Source: Dastarcus helophoroides
Taxonomy: Eukaryota; Arthropoda; Insecta; Coleoptera; Bothrideridae
Assembly: GCA_028583605.1 (NCBI GenBank)
Contig: CM053333.1
Span: 13,787,638-13,851,637, forward strand
Length of the DNA stretch: 64,000 nt
Reading direction: 5' to 3'
Below, piece by piece: positions 34,148-44,254 of the stretch (position 1 is the first letter of the stretch; every line of letters begins with the position of its first letter). A model generated the notes under the pieces. That model had not been told where the DNA came from. It worked only from the letters and a program-made list of their open reading frames with translations, and made no database searches. The position numbers were made by a program, and so were the translations under genes.

Positions 34148-34425
34148 CCTCAGAATACTTTTTGATGGAACGGACTGGTCCTTGGTTATCTTCAAAAATT
34201 GAAATACAGAACTTGTCCCCTGAAACCAAGAAAGATTAAAAAACACAACAAAGGTTGCTCTACCGCGTTTCGACAGCCAAGCTGTCATCTTCAGAGAGAA
34301 ACTCATTTTTTCTCTCTGAAGACGACAGCTTGGCTGTGGAAACGCGTTAGAGCAACCTTTGTTTTGTTTTTTAATCTTTCTTGGTTTCAGGGGACAAGTT
34401 CTGTATTTCAATTTTCCTCAGAATA
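34148..34425 (-). mobile_element. Hairpin retroposon, copy C (fullest), with 10-bp target-site duplication
   Basis: CCTCAGAATA flanks both sides (34148-34157, 34416-34425). The arms, about 34195-34303 and 34305-34415, are near-perfect reverse complements of roughly 108 bp (about four mismatches). The outer part holds CCCCTGAAACCAAGAAAGAT; the inner part holds CGACAGCCAAGCTGTCATCT and its mirror. A 3' tail (GGACCAGTCCGTTCCATC + A run, minus strand) lies outside the palindrome. No coding capacity; the open frames seen here are palindrome artefacts. Confidence 0.85.
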
Positions 34426-34749
34426 ATAAAAAGCAACCCTGTGTACAGCATTCCTTGATCTCTAGATTCAGTAGAAGTAGAAAATTTTAAATTTAGTTTA
34501 GAAATTCACAAAATTAGGTTAATTGACAATTATTGTAAAACAACATTAAAACTGTAGTAGAAGATGTTCGAAGTGTCTTCCTTTATTCTGCAAACCAACT
34601 CGAAATCTAAACTGGCGAATTCTGGTTAAAATTTCGGACAATTTCGAATGTTATTTTTGCACATAATGTGATACTGTCGGGCATGATGTCATTTGTTCAC
34701 TTTATTTGTCTTCAAACGATCCCTCATACAGACACCTCTTTTCTTAACT

Positions 34750-35720
34750 CTCCGTAACCTTTGACCTACAGACAAATTATCCAAAAGCCGAGGTTGTCTT
34801 TCTCGGTGACTTCTGCTCTATTTCTGTTACACATAAACGATCTCTTAGCTTCAACTTTCAAACCTATATACAGCTACGGAGATGATAGTAACCTTGTGTC
34901 ATATTTTTTCTCCGACAAACCATTATCTATTTCTGCTTTGGATGGACTAAGCGAACAGCAGATACAGAGGATTAATCGGGATCTCGAGATTATTCTGGAA
35001 TGGGGTAAAAACAATTTGGTCGACTTCAACGCTTCAAAAACTCAGGCCGCGGTTTTCTCTTAGAAAATATCAAGGGATAATGCAACAAACATACTAATGG
35101 ACGGTAAAATCCTTCCGATGGGATCTAATCTATCTATCCTAGAAGTGAATGCGAGCACTAACTTTTCTTGGGACGATAATGTGCGCGCCATTGCCAAATC
35201 CGCCCCTCAGAAGCTAGGCTTTCTTTTTAGAGCTAAAAAGTACTTCACATCTCCCCAGCTATTAACACTATGCAAAGCTCAAGTTAGGCCAACACTAGAA
35301 TACTGTTCTCATGTTTGGAGTTCAGCCCCAAAACACACTTTAGCTCTCTTGGATTCAATTCAAAGAAGAGCGATTCGCCTAATTGATGACGAGAGTTGAC
35401 CGATTCTCTCGAAACACTAGAGCACAGACGTATGGTTGGTGACTTGTCTCTTTTCTACAAGTACTATCACGGAAGATGCTCGCAGGAACTAATAGGATTA
35501 ATCCCCCCAAGGGCAAGATTCTTGAGGCGTGAAGGCAGTGAAGACCTTTGTCTGCGGGGACTCTTTTTTCTATAGAACTTTCAAGTTATGGAACTTGTTA
35601 CCGAAAAGAATTTTCCCCAAAAATTACAACCTATTCTTGTTTAAGAAAGCGGTTCATCGCCATCTATCCTTGTTTCCGCATCCTACTCGCAGTGCTTTGA
35701 AAGCATAATGGGGTTACCCT
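34750..35720 (+). mobile_element. Degenerate Jockey-like retrotransposon, RT 3' half
   Basis: Reads FLLHINDLL, YSYGDDSNL (a decayed YADD box), WGKNNLVDFNASKTQ, GFLFRAKKYFTSPQLL, KAQVRPTLEYCSHVWSSAP and LDSIQRRAIRLI. After a stop come LETLEHRRMVGDLSLFYKYY and LWNLLP-like text near 35600. This is the usual C-terminal half of Jockey-group RTs. Stops near 35060 and 35398 inactivate it. Confidence 0.82.
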
Positions 35721-37233
35721 TTGCGAGTGGATTAAACTTAAAAAAAGAGGGCCGTCCAAAGTAAATATTATAATTTATTATTCCCTTGCCCATGAACTTT
35801 GCATTCTGGGTTGCATTTCGGGCTTGTGAGAGTCGTTAATTTTATATGAATCGTGCTGTTTTTTACGAGTTATGTATATTGAAGAATACAAATGATTAAT
35901 TATATCATAATGAATAACTATTTACAAAAAAGAAATATTTTAAATATTAAATTTGTTTTTCAAAATTTCAAATATTGTCCAAAAAGGGATTTTTTCAAAT
36001 TAAAAAATTGAAATCATTATAAGCATTAAGAAAGAATTATAAATATTTGGTTATATTTAGGATTTTACAAAAAGACCCATATAAAAAATATTTTAAGGTT
36101 TTAATTTACATAGTAAGAATTTAAAATTTACTCAATTTCTTTTAAAAGTGCATTCAAAAACTTTTTATTTCCATAATACCTGAGTAAAAGTAGAATAACG
36201 AACCTCAAGTTGGCTTTATTGTGCAAATGCCGCTCCTCTTGATTCACCGCCCTTGCGGAATTTTCATATTCACTCATTCATGTACACTCATTTTTATCAA
36301 TTGTGAGCATAATGAGATGTAGTATTTTTCATTGATCTGATTAATGAGTGAAAAAGGAATATCAATAAAACTCCCGATTTTGGGTCTGTTTTTATTCTAG
36401 CAAAAACTTAATACATTTGTATTTTTCTACTAACAAAATATGTTTAAAATGTGAATTGACGAAAGGCATGTATAATCTATTCAATTTAACTCTATTGTCA
36501 CTTTTACAAGCGTTATCACAATGAAGAATTCGACAGAGGTATTTAAAGGAACAAAACTGATCTATATTTTACGTATTGGACTCTCAACAATTAACATTCT
36601 AAAAAATTACACACGTTTTATTACCGTTTGTTTAATGTCTCAGAATATACAAAACTGTGTTAAAAATATCAAAACGGAATAAAACTTTGTCGCTTGTAAT
36701 CATGGAAGATACAAACTAAAGTGCTGATAATTATAATACTTTCACATTGGCATATTGGCACTTTGAAGCCACATTTTATAAAAATAACATAAAAAGAGAA
36801 TCTTGTGCCATTTATTGCTATAAAGCATTTTATGCTATTTTTATAAATCACATTTCAATACGTGGAAAATTTTTTGGTGAAGACACCATCATTATAAGTA
36901 TATTTATAAAAGAATAAATTACATTTATTTTTTTATAAAATATCCAACATTTTTTTGCAAAAATCCATCGCTATTATTTAAAATAGTTGACTCTTCCTTA
37001 ACAGAATAGAGCAGAATGTTGTCTACATAATTGTAGTATCACAAAGTACGCAGCACTCATTGGATATGTAAAAAGCAATTCCAATTAAATGAAAAACCTA
37101 CTTAGTAGTAATCAACTCGTCTATTTATCATAGTCATTGAGCCAGTTAACTTAGTCGGCGAAGTGAGCACTTTTTCTAGTTCGTTTCACCCCGTTGTCCA
37201 AATTGTGAGAGTCCCGGAAATTATTTTAATGCA
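35721..37233. other. Non-coding 3' flank of the first SLC41 gene
   Basis: AT-rich sequence containing the 3' UTR of the downstream-reading SLC41 gene near 37000-37233. No gene or clear element. Confidence 0.45.
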
Positions 37234-37949
37234 TTAATAATCCCCAGCTTGTTCGCCGGGATCATGATCGCCTACTAAGTATATAAATTGAAACGCAATA
37301 GCTAAAAGTGATATTCCTAATAAATCGCCGAATGACGTTAGGTAGGGAATAGCCGAATTATCTGGATCTATTTTCCTTTTCCACATCCAATGAATCATGA
37401 TATATGCTACGTACAGTAAGGTCGCCACTTGCATGAGTGCTGCTAGTAAATAAACCACAATAAACCAGGAACTAAGTGAAGTATCCCCTTCTTTCATATA
37501 GTCAATGATGTAGATGAAAATTATGTGACCTGGTATGACCATGGACATAAGAACTCTTGTGGTCCTTGCGTGCATTCCCTTTCCACAAAAACCTGTAACT
37601 GGAGAAATGAAAATAACGTTATCGTCATCCTCGTTTGATTCTGATGATAAGATTCCCAGCTCTGCCTGTTTATGGAGAGCTGTGGATATTCTGCTGGCTT
37701 GAACGGCTACCAAATTCCCTCCCACTCCATTGATGACAGGCTGATAAACCGCAATACCCTCAAATCGCGATACCATGAAGTCCAATATTAGACCGCCTAT
37801 GGAACTTATCAACATTGCTCCCATTACTGGAGTCCAACCGTTGTAGAGAACGTCCCTAGTTTGGAGATTTCGTTTGGCAATCCATACCCACATAGGTATG
37901 GCCAAAATATATCCAGCTATGATTAACGGCGCTAGCCAATCTTGAGTTC
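37234..37949 (-). CDS. SLC41A1-like: SLC41 paralog 1, last exon
   Basis: Starts [14 protein letters not shown] (first Gly split) after acceptor TTTTAG and ends [15 protein letters not shown]. It is separated from exon 3 by only 54 nt containing an in-frame TAA. The intron is inferred because it restores the family reading frame exactly. Confidence 0.85.
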
Positions 37950-40866
37950 CTAAAACCAAACTTTTTTAATCTACAGCAGATGAATGACATCTTAAGGTTC
38001 TACCAATGGATTCGTACAATATAGTTGATACCCAAGATAGCAGTGTGAGGGAAGTGATGTCACCCAAGCTGGCCGCTATTGGAGTCGCAACGTTGTCGGG
38101 GTTGATATGACAGTGCCGAGAAAAAACAATTACTCCTGCTGTTATTAAACCAAGGACGAAACTAGCTATTGAAACTGTAACTAAGCTGCTGGCACACAAA
38201 AGATATGCATGGTCGAGCTCTACGTCATTACTTTTTATGCCTCCCATCACTACGGCTACGAGGGCCCCTAGGAAACCAACTACGATCGCTTGACACTGAA
38301 ACAGAAACATCGTTGGTAGAAATAATTGCAGAAAAAAAAGTAGAAGTGAGGCAAGGAGACAAGCTTAAAACCCCAGAAACACTCTGAATGAATGTCAAAA
38401 AAAACCAGATGTCGAAATTAAAACCAAAATTTAAAAAAAAATTGAAATTTTGAAATCTAAAGTCAAAATTTTGGAAATAAAGGTAAAAACTGAAAGCGTA
38501 AACTCAGTTCGGCGTTGTGACCAAAAGTCGAAATTTCATGAAGGATTGGCCAACACTTTTTTTATCTTGACCAGAGACACTTCAAGAAAAAAGTCAGTAT
38601 TTCAAGATTAAAGTTACTTGAAGAAAAAATAGATTTATTTCTAGAGAAAGTGGTAATTTTCAGTTTGAAATCCAAATTTTAGAAAAAGAAATAAAAATTA
38701 GAAATCTTATAACAGAATTGAGAAAAAAAGTTGCAATTTGAAAATATACTCGAAATTTACTATTTACGTGTTATTTACACATTGTGACATTAAAAGAAAA
38801 AAATTATAAATTACAAAGCCAGAGTAGAACTGTGAATTCCAGCCCTAGGAGCACTTTGAAAATGTTTAAGAATAATAGAAGGAAAAGAATTTTAACACTT
38901 GAATGGTGCGATTATTGTACGTTAACAGTAAAGGCAAAGTCAGACCACAACAGTAGCTGCTATGAAAATCTCTGTTATAATAGTAACTCATATGAACTGT
39001 TACGTGTAACTATCTATGAACTATTATAAGCTTCAGTTGTTATAATAGTTCATAGTCGTACGTAATAGTTCGTTTTATAGCAGCCACTGTTATGGTCTGA
39101 CTCCGACTTAAATAAATTTTAAGCCCCGGAAACTATTATAGCAGTTAATCCTGCACTTTCTTGAGACTCATTTTTTTTTGACTAAGTATTGCTCAGCTGA
39201 TAAAAAACCAAAATTAGTGCAATTTATTAACACCACAGCGTATGATGTTATACAAGGTGATTGGGAAGGAATCCGTCATATTCAAAGGAGCTGTAGGGGG
39301 GGATAAAAGTAAACAAAAACTGGTTATGAGAGGATTCTTCAAGAATAAGAAAAAATCCACCAATATACTTCACTAATACTAGCAAGAACAATGTGATAGA
39401 AAAAAATATTTATTGTTGTCATTTTTATTTTTTTTTCTTTTTAAGCAAAACCACATTTTTGCGATATTTTTGCTACAGTTTTTTAGGATTTCTATTAAAC
39501 ACCATCGTTGTTTGCTCAAATAATATTAAAAAAAATGTGAAGTACCCTAAGACTGAAGAGCTCGATAACTTACTGTGTCAACCATATCTTCGGAAATTAA
39601 AATAATACGAAAGACGAAAGGTGGGGGGTAACAGGCAATATAGAAGAGCACGACAGCTTAGTACTTCAGTACACCTAGGAAAAACTCTTCAGCAAAGATT
39701 GGAACAAAAAACCGAAATTCAAGACAAAAAAATATGTTAACTCAACATGTCAACCAAACCAGTCCCGAAACTCTTCTGCAGAGAGATTAAAATAAAAGAC
39801 TAAAATTAAGACATAAGAGCACGATGATTCAATATGTTAACCGTACCAGAGAAGAAACTCTTCTATACGAACACAAGCATAAAAATAAAATATCAAAGTT
39901 CAATGCAGAAGAGCACGCTAATTCAGTATGCCAGCATACCAGATCCGAAACTCCTTCACAGGGATTGAGATAAAAGAGATAATCTTGGTGCTTACTTATA
40001 CCAGAGCAAAAAACTTCTGAATCAAAAATTACAGAAAAAAAAACGATTAAATGATCAAAACAAAAACTCACGAAAATTCAGCATGTCAACCACATGAAGA
40101 CGAGTTTCTGGTTAAAGTAGCAAAAAATCATAAGGTTATCAAAACAAAACTGTTCAGCAACTGACTATGTTGATTGCATCAAAGGTCAAAGAAAGGAAAA
40201 AACCAAAATTCATAATAAAAGTGTTTTTTTCTGTCCTGTATTTTGCTTTTTTCCTTTGATCTGAAGAATTCCCCTCCGGTAGTATGCGAAACGTCGAGCA
40301 CTAGCTCTACTGGTTCTTGAGTTTCAAAACTTTTGCTTACTTGTATGAGGGTAAGGTTTCCAACGATTATGCTAATTTTTTGCTTGGCTGTGTCCATATG
40401 TCCAAGGTTTGCTTGCGTCGACAGCCGCGACGCCAATGTCATTTCTAAGTTGCCTTTTAAGCCCAAAAGGGCAGGTATTAATATAACTAATTCTGTAACT
40501 TCCTCAAAGACAGGCCAATGCTGAAAATTTCCGCATTAGTCAGTTTTTAAATTTTCGAATAACTAATTAACTTACCTGTATTCTATCTAAGACTAATCCT
40601 GCGAAAACCATTCCAAATCCTGCTATCAGAAACGGTATAAATACTTGTATGGCTACGGAGAAGTAAGTTTCTTGGATTTGGTTTTCATCTTCGTTAATTT
40701 TTTTTGCTTCCACAACAACATCTGGGAGCCTACCATTGTCGGTTTCTTCTTGCGGAGGGCACACTAAGGTAATTTCCATACTTCCAGTAGGCCCAGGGTC
40801 GAAGGCACTTGAAGGACTTGGACTATCTGAGGAATTGGGTGTTTGAATGTGGTTGAGAGTAGCCAT
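37234..40866 (-). CDS. SLC41A1-like: SLC41-family Mg2+ transporter, paralog 1 (four coding exons)
   Basis: Join 40866-40576, 40520-40341, 38295-38004, 37949-37234 (492 aa). SLC41 proteins are MgtE-related membrane carriers that move Mg2+ across the plasma membrane. The sequence has the family's two pseudo-symmetric halves. [20 protein letters not shown] (113-132) and [15 protein letters not shown] (222-236) are answered by [17 protein letters not shown] and [10 protein letters not shown] (449-458). Around ten hydrophobic helices are visible, starting with [20 protein letters not shown]. The N-terminal ~70 residues are hydrophilic and cytosolic. The start is ATG 40866; an upstream in-frame GTG is not used. 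It lies head-to-tail with paralog 2 at 59.4-63.6 kb. Which vertebrate member it matches best was not determined. Confidence 0.9.
38004..38295 (-). CDS. SLC41A1-like: SLC41 paralog 1, coding exon 3
   Basis: [19 protein letters not shown] through TILYESI; acceptor GTTTCAG, donor G|GTAGAA. Contains the [15 protein letters not shown] motif. Confidence 0.85.
38939..39101. mobile_element. MITE in SLC41 paralog 1 intron
   Basis: GTCAGACCACAACAGTAGCT (left) mirrors AGCCACTGTTATGGTCTGAC (right); 23 of 25 terminal bases pair. Inner TATAATAG/CTATTATA words form further inverted repeats. 163 bp, no coding capacity. Confidence 0.75.
39310..40326. mobile_element. Non-autonomous element with internal tandem array in SLC41 paralog 1 intron
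   Basis: The right end (CTGAAGA at 40261, CGAAACGTCGAGCAC at 40287-40301, ending TTCTTGAGTTTC) resembles the right arm of the element ending at 32452. A weaker mirrored left end (AGGATTCTTCAAGAATAAG) is near 39331. Between them is a tandem array. Boundaries, especially the left one, are approximate. Confidence 0.5.
39640..40190 (+). repeat. Diverged tandem array, about six units of roughly 80-100 bp
   Basis: Units share AGAAGAGCACGA, ATTCAGTATGTCAACC, ACCAGATCCGAAACTCTTCT and AGATTGAAATAAAAGA-like words in the same order, with small indels. Confidence 0.65.
40341..40520 (-). CDS. SLC41A1-like: SLC41 paralog 1, coding exon 2
   Basis: 60 codons, [12 protein letters not shown] through GNLTLIQ, phase 0 at both ends; acceptor ATTTTCAG, donor GTAAGC. 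Holds [21 protein letters not shown] transposable element begins about 15 nt inside the following intron. Confidence 0.88.
40576..40866 (-). CDS. SLC41A1-like: SLC41 paralog 1, coding exon 1
   Basis: 97 codons from [14 protein letters not shown] to VLDRIQ; donor GTAAGT; ends in phase 0. Contains the acidic N-terminus and first membrane helix. Confidence 0.85.
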
Positions 40867-41611
40867 GGCTTTTGATCCATAATTTTCTTTGCTGGAATTT
40901 AGCACTAATCAATATAGTTACGAGTACAAAATTTAAATGATACTGACTTGCGAGATAAACAATTTCTCTTGAATACAGTTATTAGTTCTGGTTTGTATTT
41001 GTGATACTAAAGTTGTTAGAAAAACTAATGTGAAATGTTTAAATTCTTGTTATAATTAAAGCTCATTCAGTCGTGGAAACGTCAGTTATTATATATTAAA
41101 TTAATGGAAAATTTTTGTGTTACTCGTTTGGTGAAATAAACTGAACCAAAAGTAGGTTTTTAATTCATGATTACTTAGTTTAACGAGACAAGTAGAGCAT
41201 TTAAAAGATGCAGTTCAACTTCTCAGTCAAACCTTGAATTGACGTAAAACACAATTATTAAAATTTCGGATTAATCAACAATTTGAAAATGGGTTCACAT
41301 TTAATAAAAAATATTTTACAACATAGTTCTTCATATTTTATTAACAAGTGTGTAATTAGGAAAATGGCATGTTAAGGCTAAAAATGTCTGACCTGAAAAA
41401 TGGATTATAATTACTGATTTCTATTGTTTATGCCTAAAAATATTAATTTCTTTTCACTTTGATTTATATGTATTAAATGGGATTTTTCTATCAACATTTT
41501 CTTGATTATGAATACAACTTAAAATTATTTACTAAAATTATTTTGCACGAGTTGGCAGAATTGCGTAATTGACATTTTGGACCCTTACTATGTGGAATTC
41601 TGAAATATTCA

Positions 41612-41763
41612 AAACTATTAAACTGTATTAACAATAAATACAATAAGAAATATTAAACATTCCACGATGCTTCCACAAATATTTGATATGACCGAATTTG
41701 AAACATCGCGGAATTTTTAATATTTCTTGTTGTATTTATTGTTAATGCAGTTTAATAATAGTT
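41612..41763. repeat. Palindrome with about 57-bp arms
   Basis: TTAACAATAAATACAATAAG ... ACATTCCACGATG is mirrored by CATCGCGGAATTTTT ... TTGTATTTATTGTTAA across a ~35-bp spacer, with few mismatches. Probably a MITE or foldback remnant. Confidence 0.75.
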
Positions 41764-42219
41764 AAGAATTGCGCATTGAATGACAAATTTCATAAATTAC
41801 TCCTTGTTAGTAAATTACACCTATTTTAATTTTGTATTATATTGTAATTGTAATGCATAAGAATATTGGACATATATTCGAAGGTACAAATTGGTTTAGA
41901 GCTGGAAAATGCTCTTAAAACTCCCTGAAAACTGTTTTTATATATTTATATATATATCTATATTTCGAAAAATTGAAATTTTTCAATGAAAATCCGTTAG
42001 CTTGTTTCACATAGAATGCTCATAAAAGCATAACTATTTTGATGGCTACTATTTTTATGTCATTTCATTTAGAGGATTTAATTAAATTTAAACAACTGGA
42101 TTTACATGGACAGTTATTCAAACAATTAAAAATTAAAGTTAGTGTAATCCGGCTTTTTGAAAAATTCATTGTAGTTAATTTATTGCTTTAAAGTAACACT
42201 GGAAATTAATTACAGCATA

Positions 42220-44000
42220 CGTTTTAGTTTGAAGTCGAAATATTAGGAAGAAGGTAAGAATTGAAGGAAAAAATAGAAATGTTGGCAAAAAAAAATATTA
42301 ACATCAATCCCTATTTTGCAAAAAATCGAATGTAAATTCAGATTACCCAAAAAAAATTCGAGACAAAATCTCGACAGAAAAATAGAAATCTTGATTTTTT
42401 TATTAAATACTCGGGAAAAACTTTGTATTGAATGTTAAATTCAAAATTTTGAGAAAAAATCCAAATTTTCTAAAAATCTTCGAAATTTATAAAAAGTCTC
42501 TAAAAAAATCAAACTTCACGATTTAGGATAAAATTAAAAAAAAAATGTCGCCGAAATTTAAAAAAAGGAAGACAAAAAACACTGACAGATTAACTCGGAA
42601 TGTTCGTAAAGAAGCTTAAATTCAGAGAACATTCTCGAATTTTATTAAAAAAATACTAACCACATTGGGTTTTGTCACGAAATATTAAAGTCGACATTTT
42701 GAAAACTTAAAGCAGATTTATATTTAGCACCACCGGTCAAAATCTAGAAAACAAAAACAATAAAATAATAATTATTATTATGATTATTATAAATCTAAGC
42801 TGGTAAATTTGAAAATAAAACGTAGAACTTTCTGAAAAGAACACGAAATGATAAAACTATAAGTAAAAAATATAGTAATAATAAATAGGATAAAAAGTCT
42901 AAAATTAAACCAAATTTCTGTAAATTAAATAATTGAAAATGCGAGTTTAAAAACTTAATATCAAATAAAATCAAAATTTCGATAAACAAAATGGAAATTT
43001 CGAATTTAAAGTCGAAATGCTAGTAAACAAATAAAAATTGCAATTTTAAATTAAAATTTTGAAAAAAAGTCGAAATTTCAAAAACTACTCGAAATTTAAA
43101 ATGTCAATAATTTAGAAATTAAAATTAAAAGTTTTAACACAATTACGCAAAATAAAGCGAAATTTCAGGAAAAAGGGAAAATTTAAAATCGGTAAGCATG
43201 AAACGTTTGAGAAAAGAAAGAGTCCTGATTTTAAAAATTCTCAAATTTTCGAGTTGAAAATTTCATGTTTGAAGAAAAATTTAGAATATAGTTCAGATTT
43301 ATAAAAACAATTCGAATTTAACGGAAATTTTGAGAAAAAAATGACGTCTTGAGTTTAAATTGAAATTTTAAGAAAATAGTTGAAATTTCGAAACCATTTT
43401 AAGAAAAATCCTAATTTTGAATTTAAAGCCGAAATAAAAAGAAATCCTTTTAAGATTAGGGGAAAATTTTTAAAATGGTTTATTCTCATTAAATGAAACT
43501 TCGAAATTAACTCAAAATAAGGAATTATTCTAAAAATTTTGGTTTTTTCAAAATTAAATTTTTATTTTTTTTTAAATTCTGGAAGTTTTAATTTTTTAAA
43601 AAAGTTTTCTTCAAATTTGAATTGTTCTAGAAATGTTGACACTTTTTAGCGGAATTTTGACTGTTTTCAAGGGCAAACTCGAAAATTTGAATATTTTTTC
43701 AAAAGTTTGAATTTTCTCAAGATTTTAAGTTTAAACCTGCAATTTTTACATTTTTCCAAAAATTTTAATTTCAAAGTTTAGAATTATTCTAGAAATTTTA
43801 ACATTTGTTACCGAAATTTTTGCTAATTACGAGAATGAACTCGTAAGCTGAAATATTTTTCAAAATTTTGGCTTTTCTTAAGATTTTTACCTTAAACTTG
43901 CAATTTTTACATTTTCGCTATACTTTTAATTTCAAATTAAACTTTAGAATTTCCCTAGGAATTTTAAAAATTAATCTTCGAATATTTTCTCTTATTTAAT
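42220..44000. repeat. Decayed TTTCGA-word block with a polarity flip
   Basis: Before about 43480 the plus strand carries the purine form (AAAAAAGTCGAAATTTC, GAATTTAAAGTCGAAATG). After it the pyrimidine form (TTTTTCAAAATTTTGAATTT). A small AAT/ATT stretch lies at 42760-42790. Confidence 0.55.
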
Positions 44001-44119
44001 TTGATACCGGTTGCCCTATCCAGAGATTTACAAATGTCGACTGGATAGCGAAATTCGAGGAATCTCAGGACACTAGGCTAAAAAAATGTCGGTGATAAAT
44101 AAAAAAGAGATATTTTTAC

Positions 44120-44254
44120 CTTAAATATTGATGACCAATGTGTTGGTGATTTAGTAACCTTTATTACAGGCTTAGAGCCTTTCTGTTTTAACGCGACTAC
44201 ATCGTGGGCTAAACTGTCATTATTGATTCTACCCAATTCGCTCGAGGAAATACT
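44120..44254 (-). CDS. Orphan coding-quality exon B (45 codons)
   Basis: Between acceptor GATTTTCCAG and donor AAG|GTAAAA lies one open frame, SISSSELGRINNDSLAHDVV ... THWSSIFK; the other two frames have stops. Phase 0 at both ends, so it joins the 49.8-kb exon in frame. It is hydrophilic with no recognised domain. It may be an upstream exon of SLC41 paralog 1, but phase 0 does not fit that gene's exon 1; it would fit exon 2. Unassigned. Confidence 0.5.

Larger units (their letters stand above)
40867..44119. repeat. Upstream of SLC41 paralog 1: unique sequence, a palindrome and a large decayed block
   Basis: 40867-41600 is unique and is the likely promoter/5' UTR area of paralog 1. It is followed by the palindrome at 41612 and, from about 42220, the TTTCGA-word block, which changes polarity near 43480-43540. 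No coding sequence supported. Confidence 0.45.

Noticed and set aside
34133..34426. Two similar open frames on opposite strands ([24 protein letters not shown])
   Set aside because: They are both arms of the hairpin retroposon read on each strand; no protein is implied.
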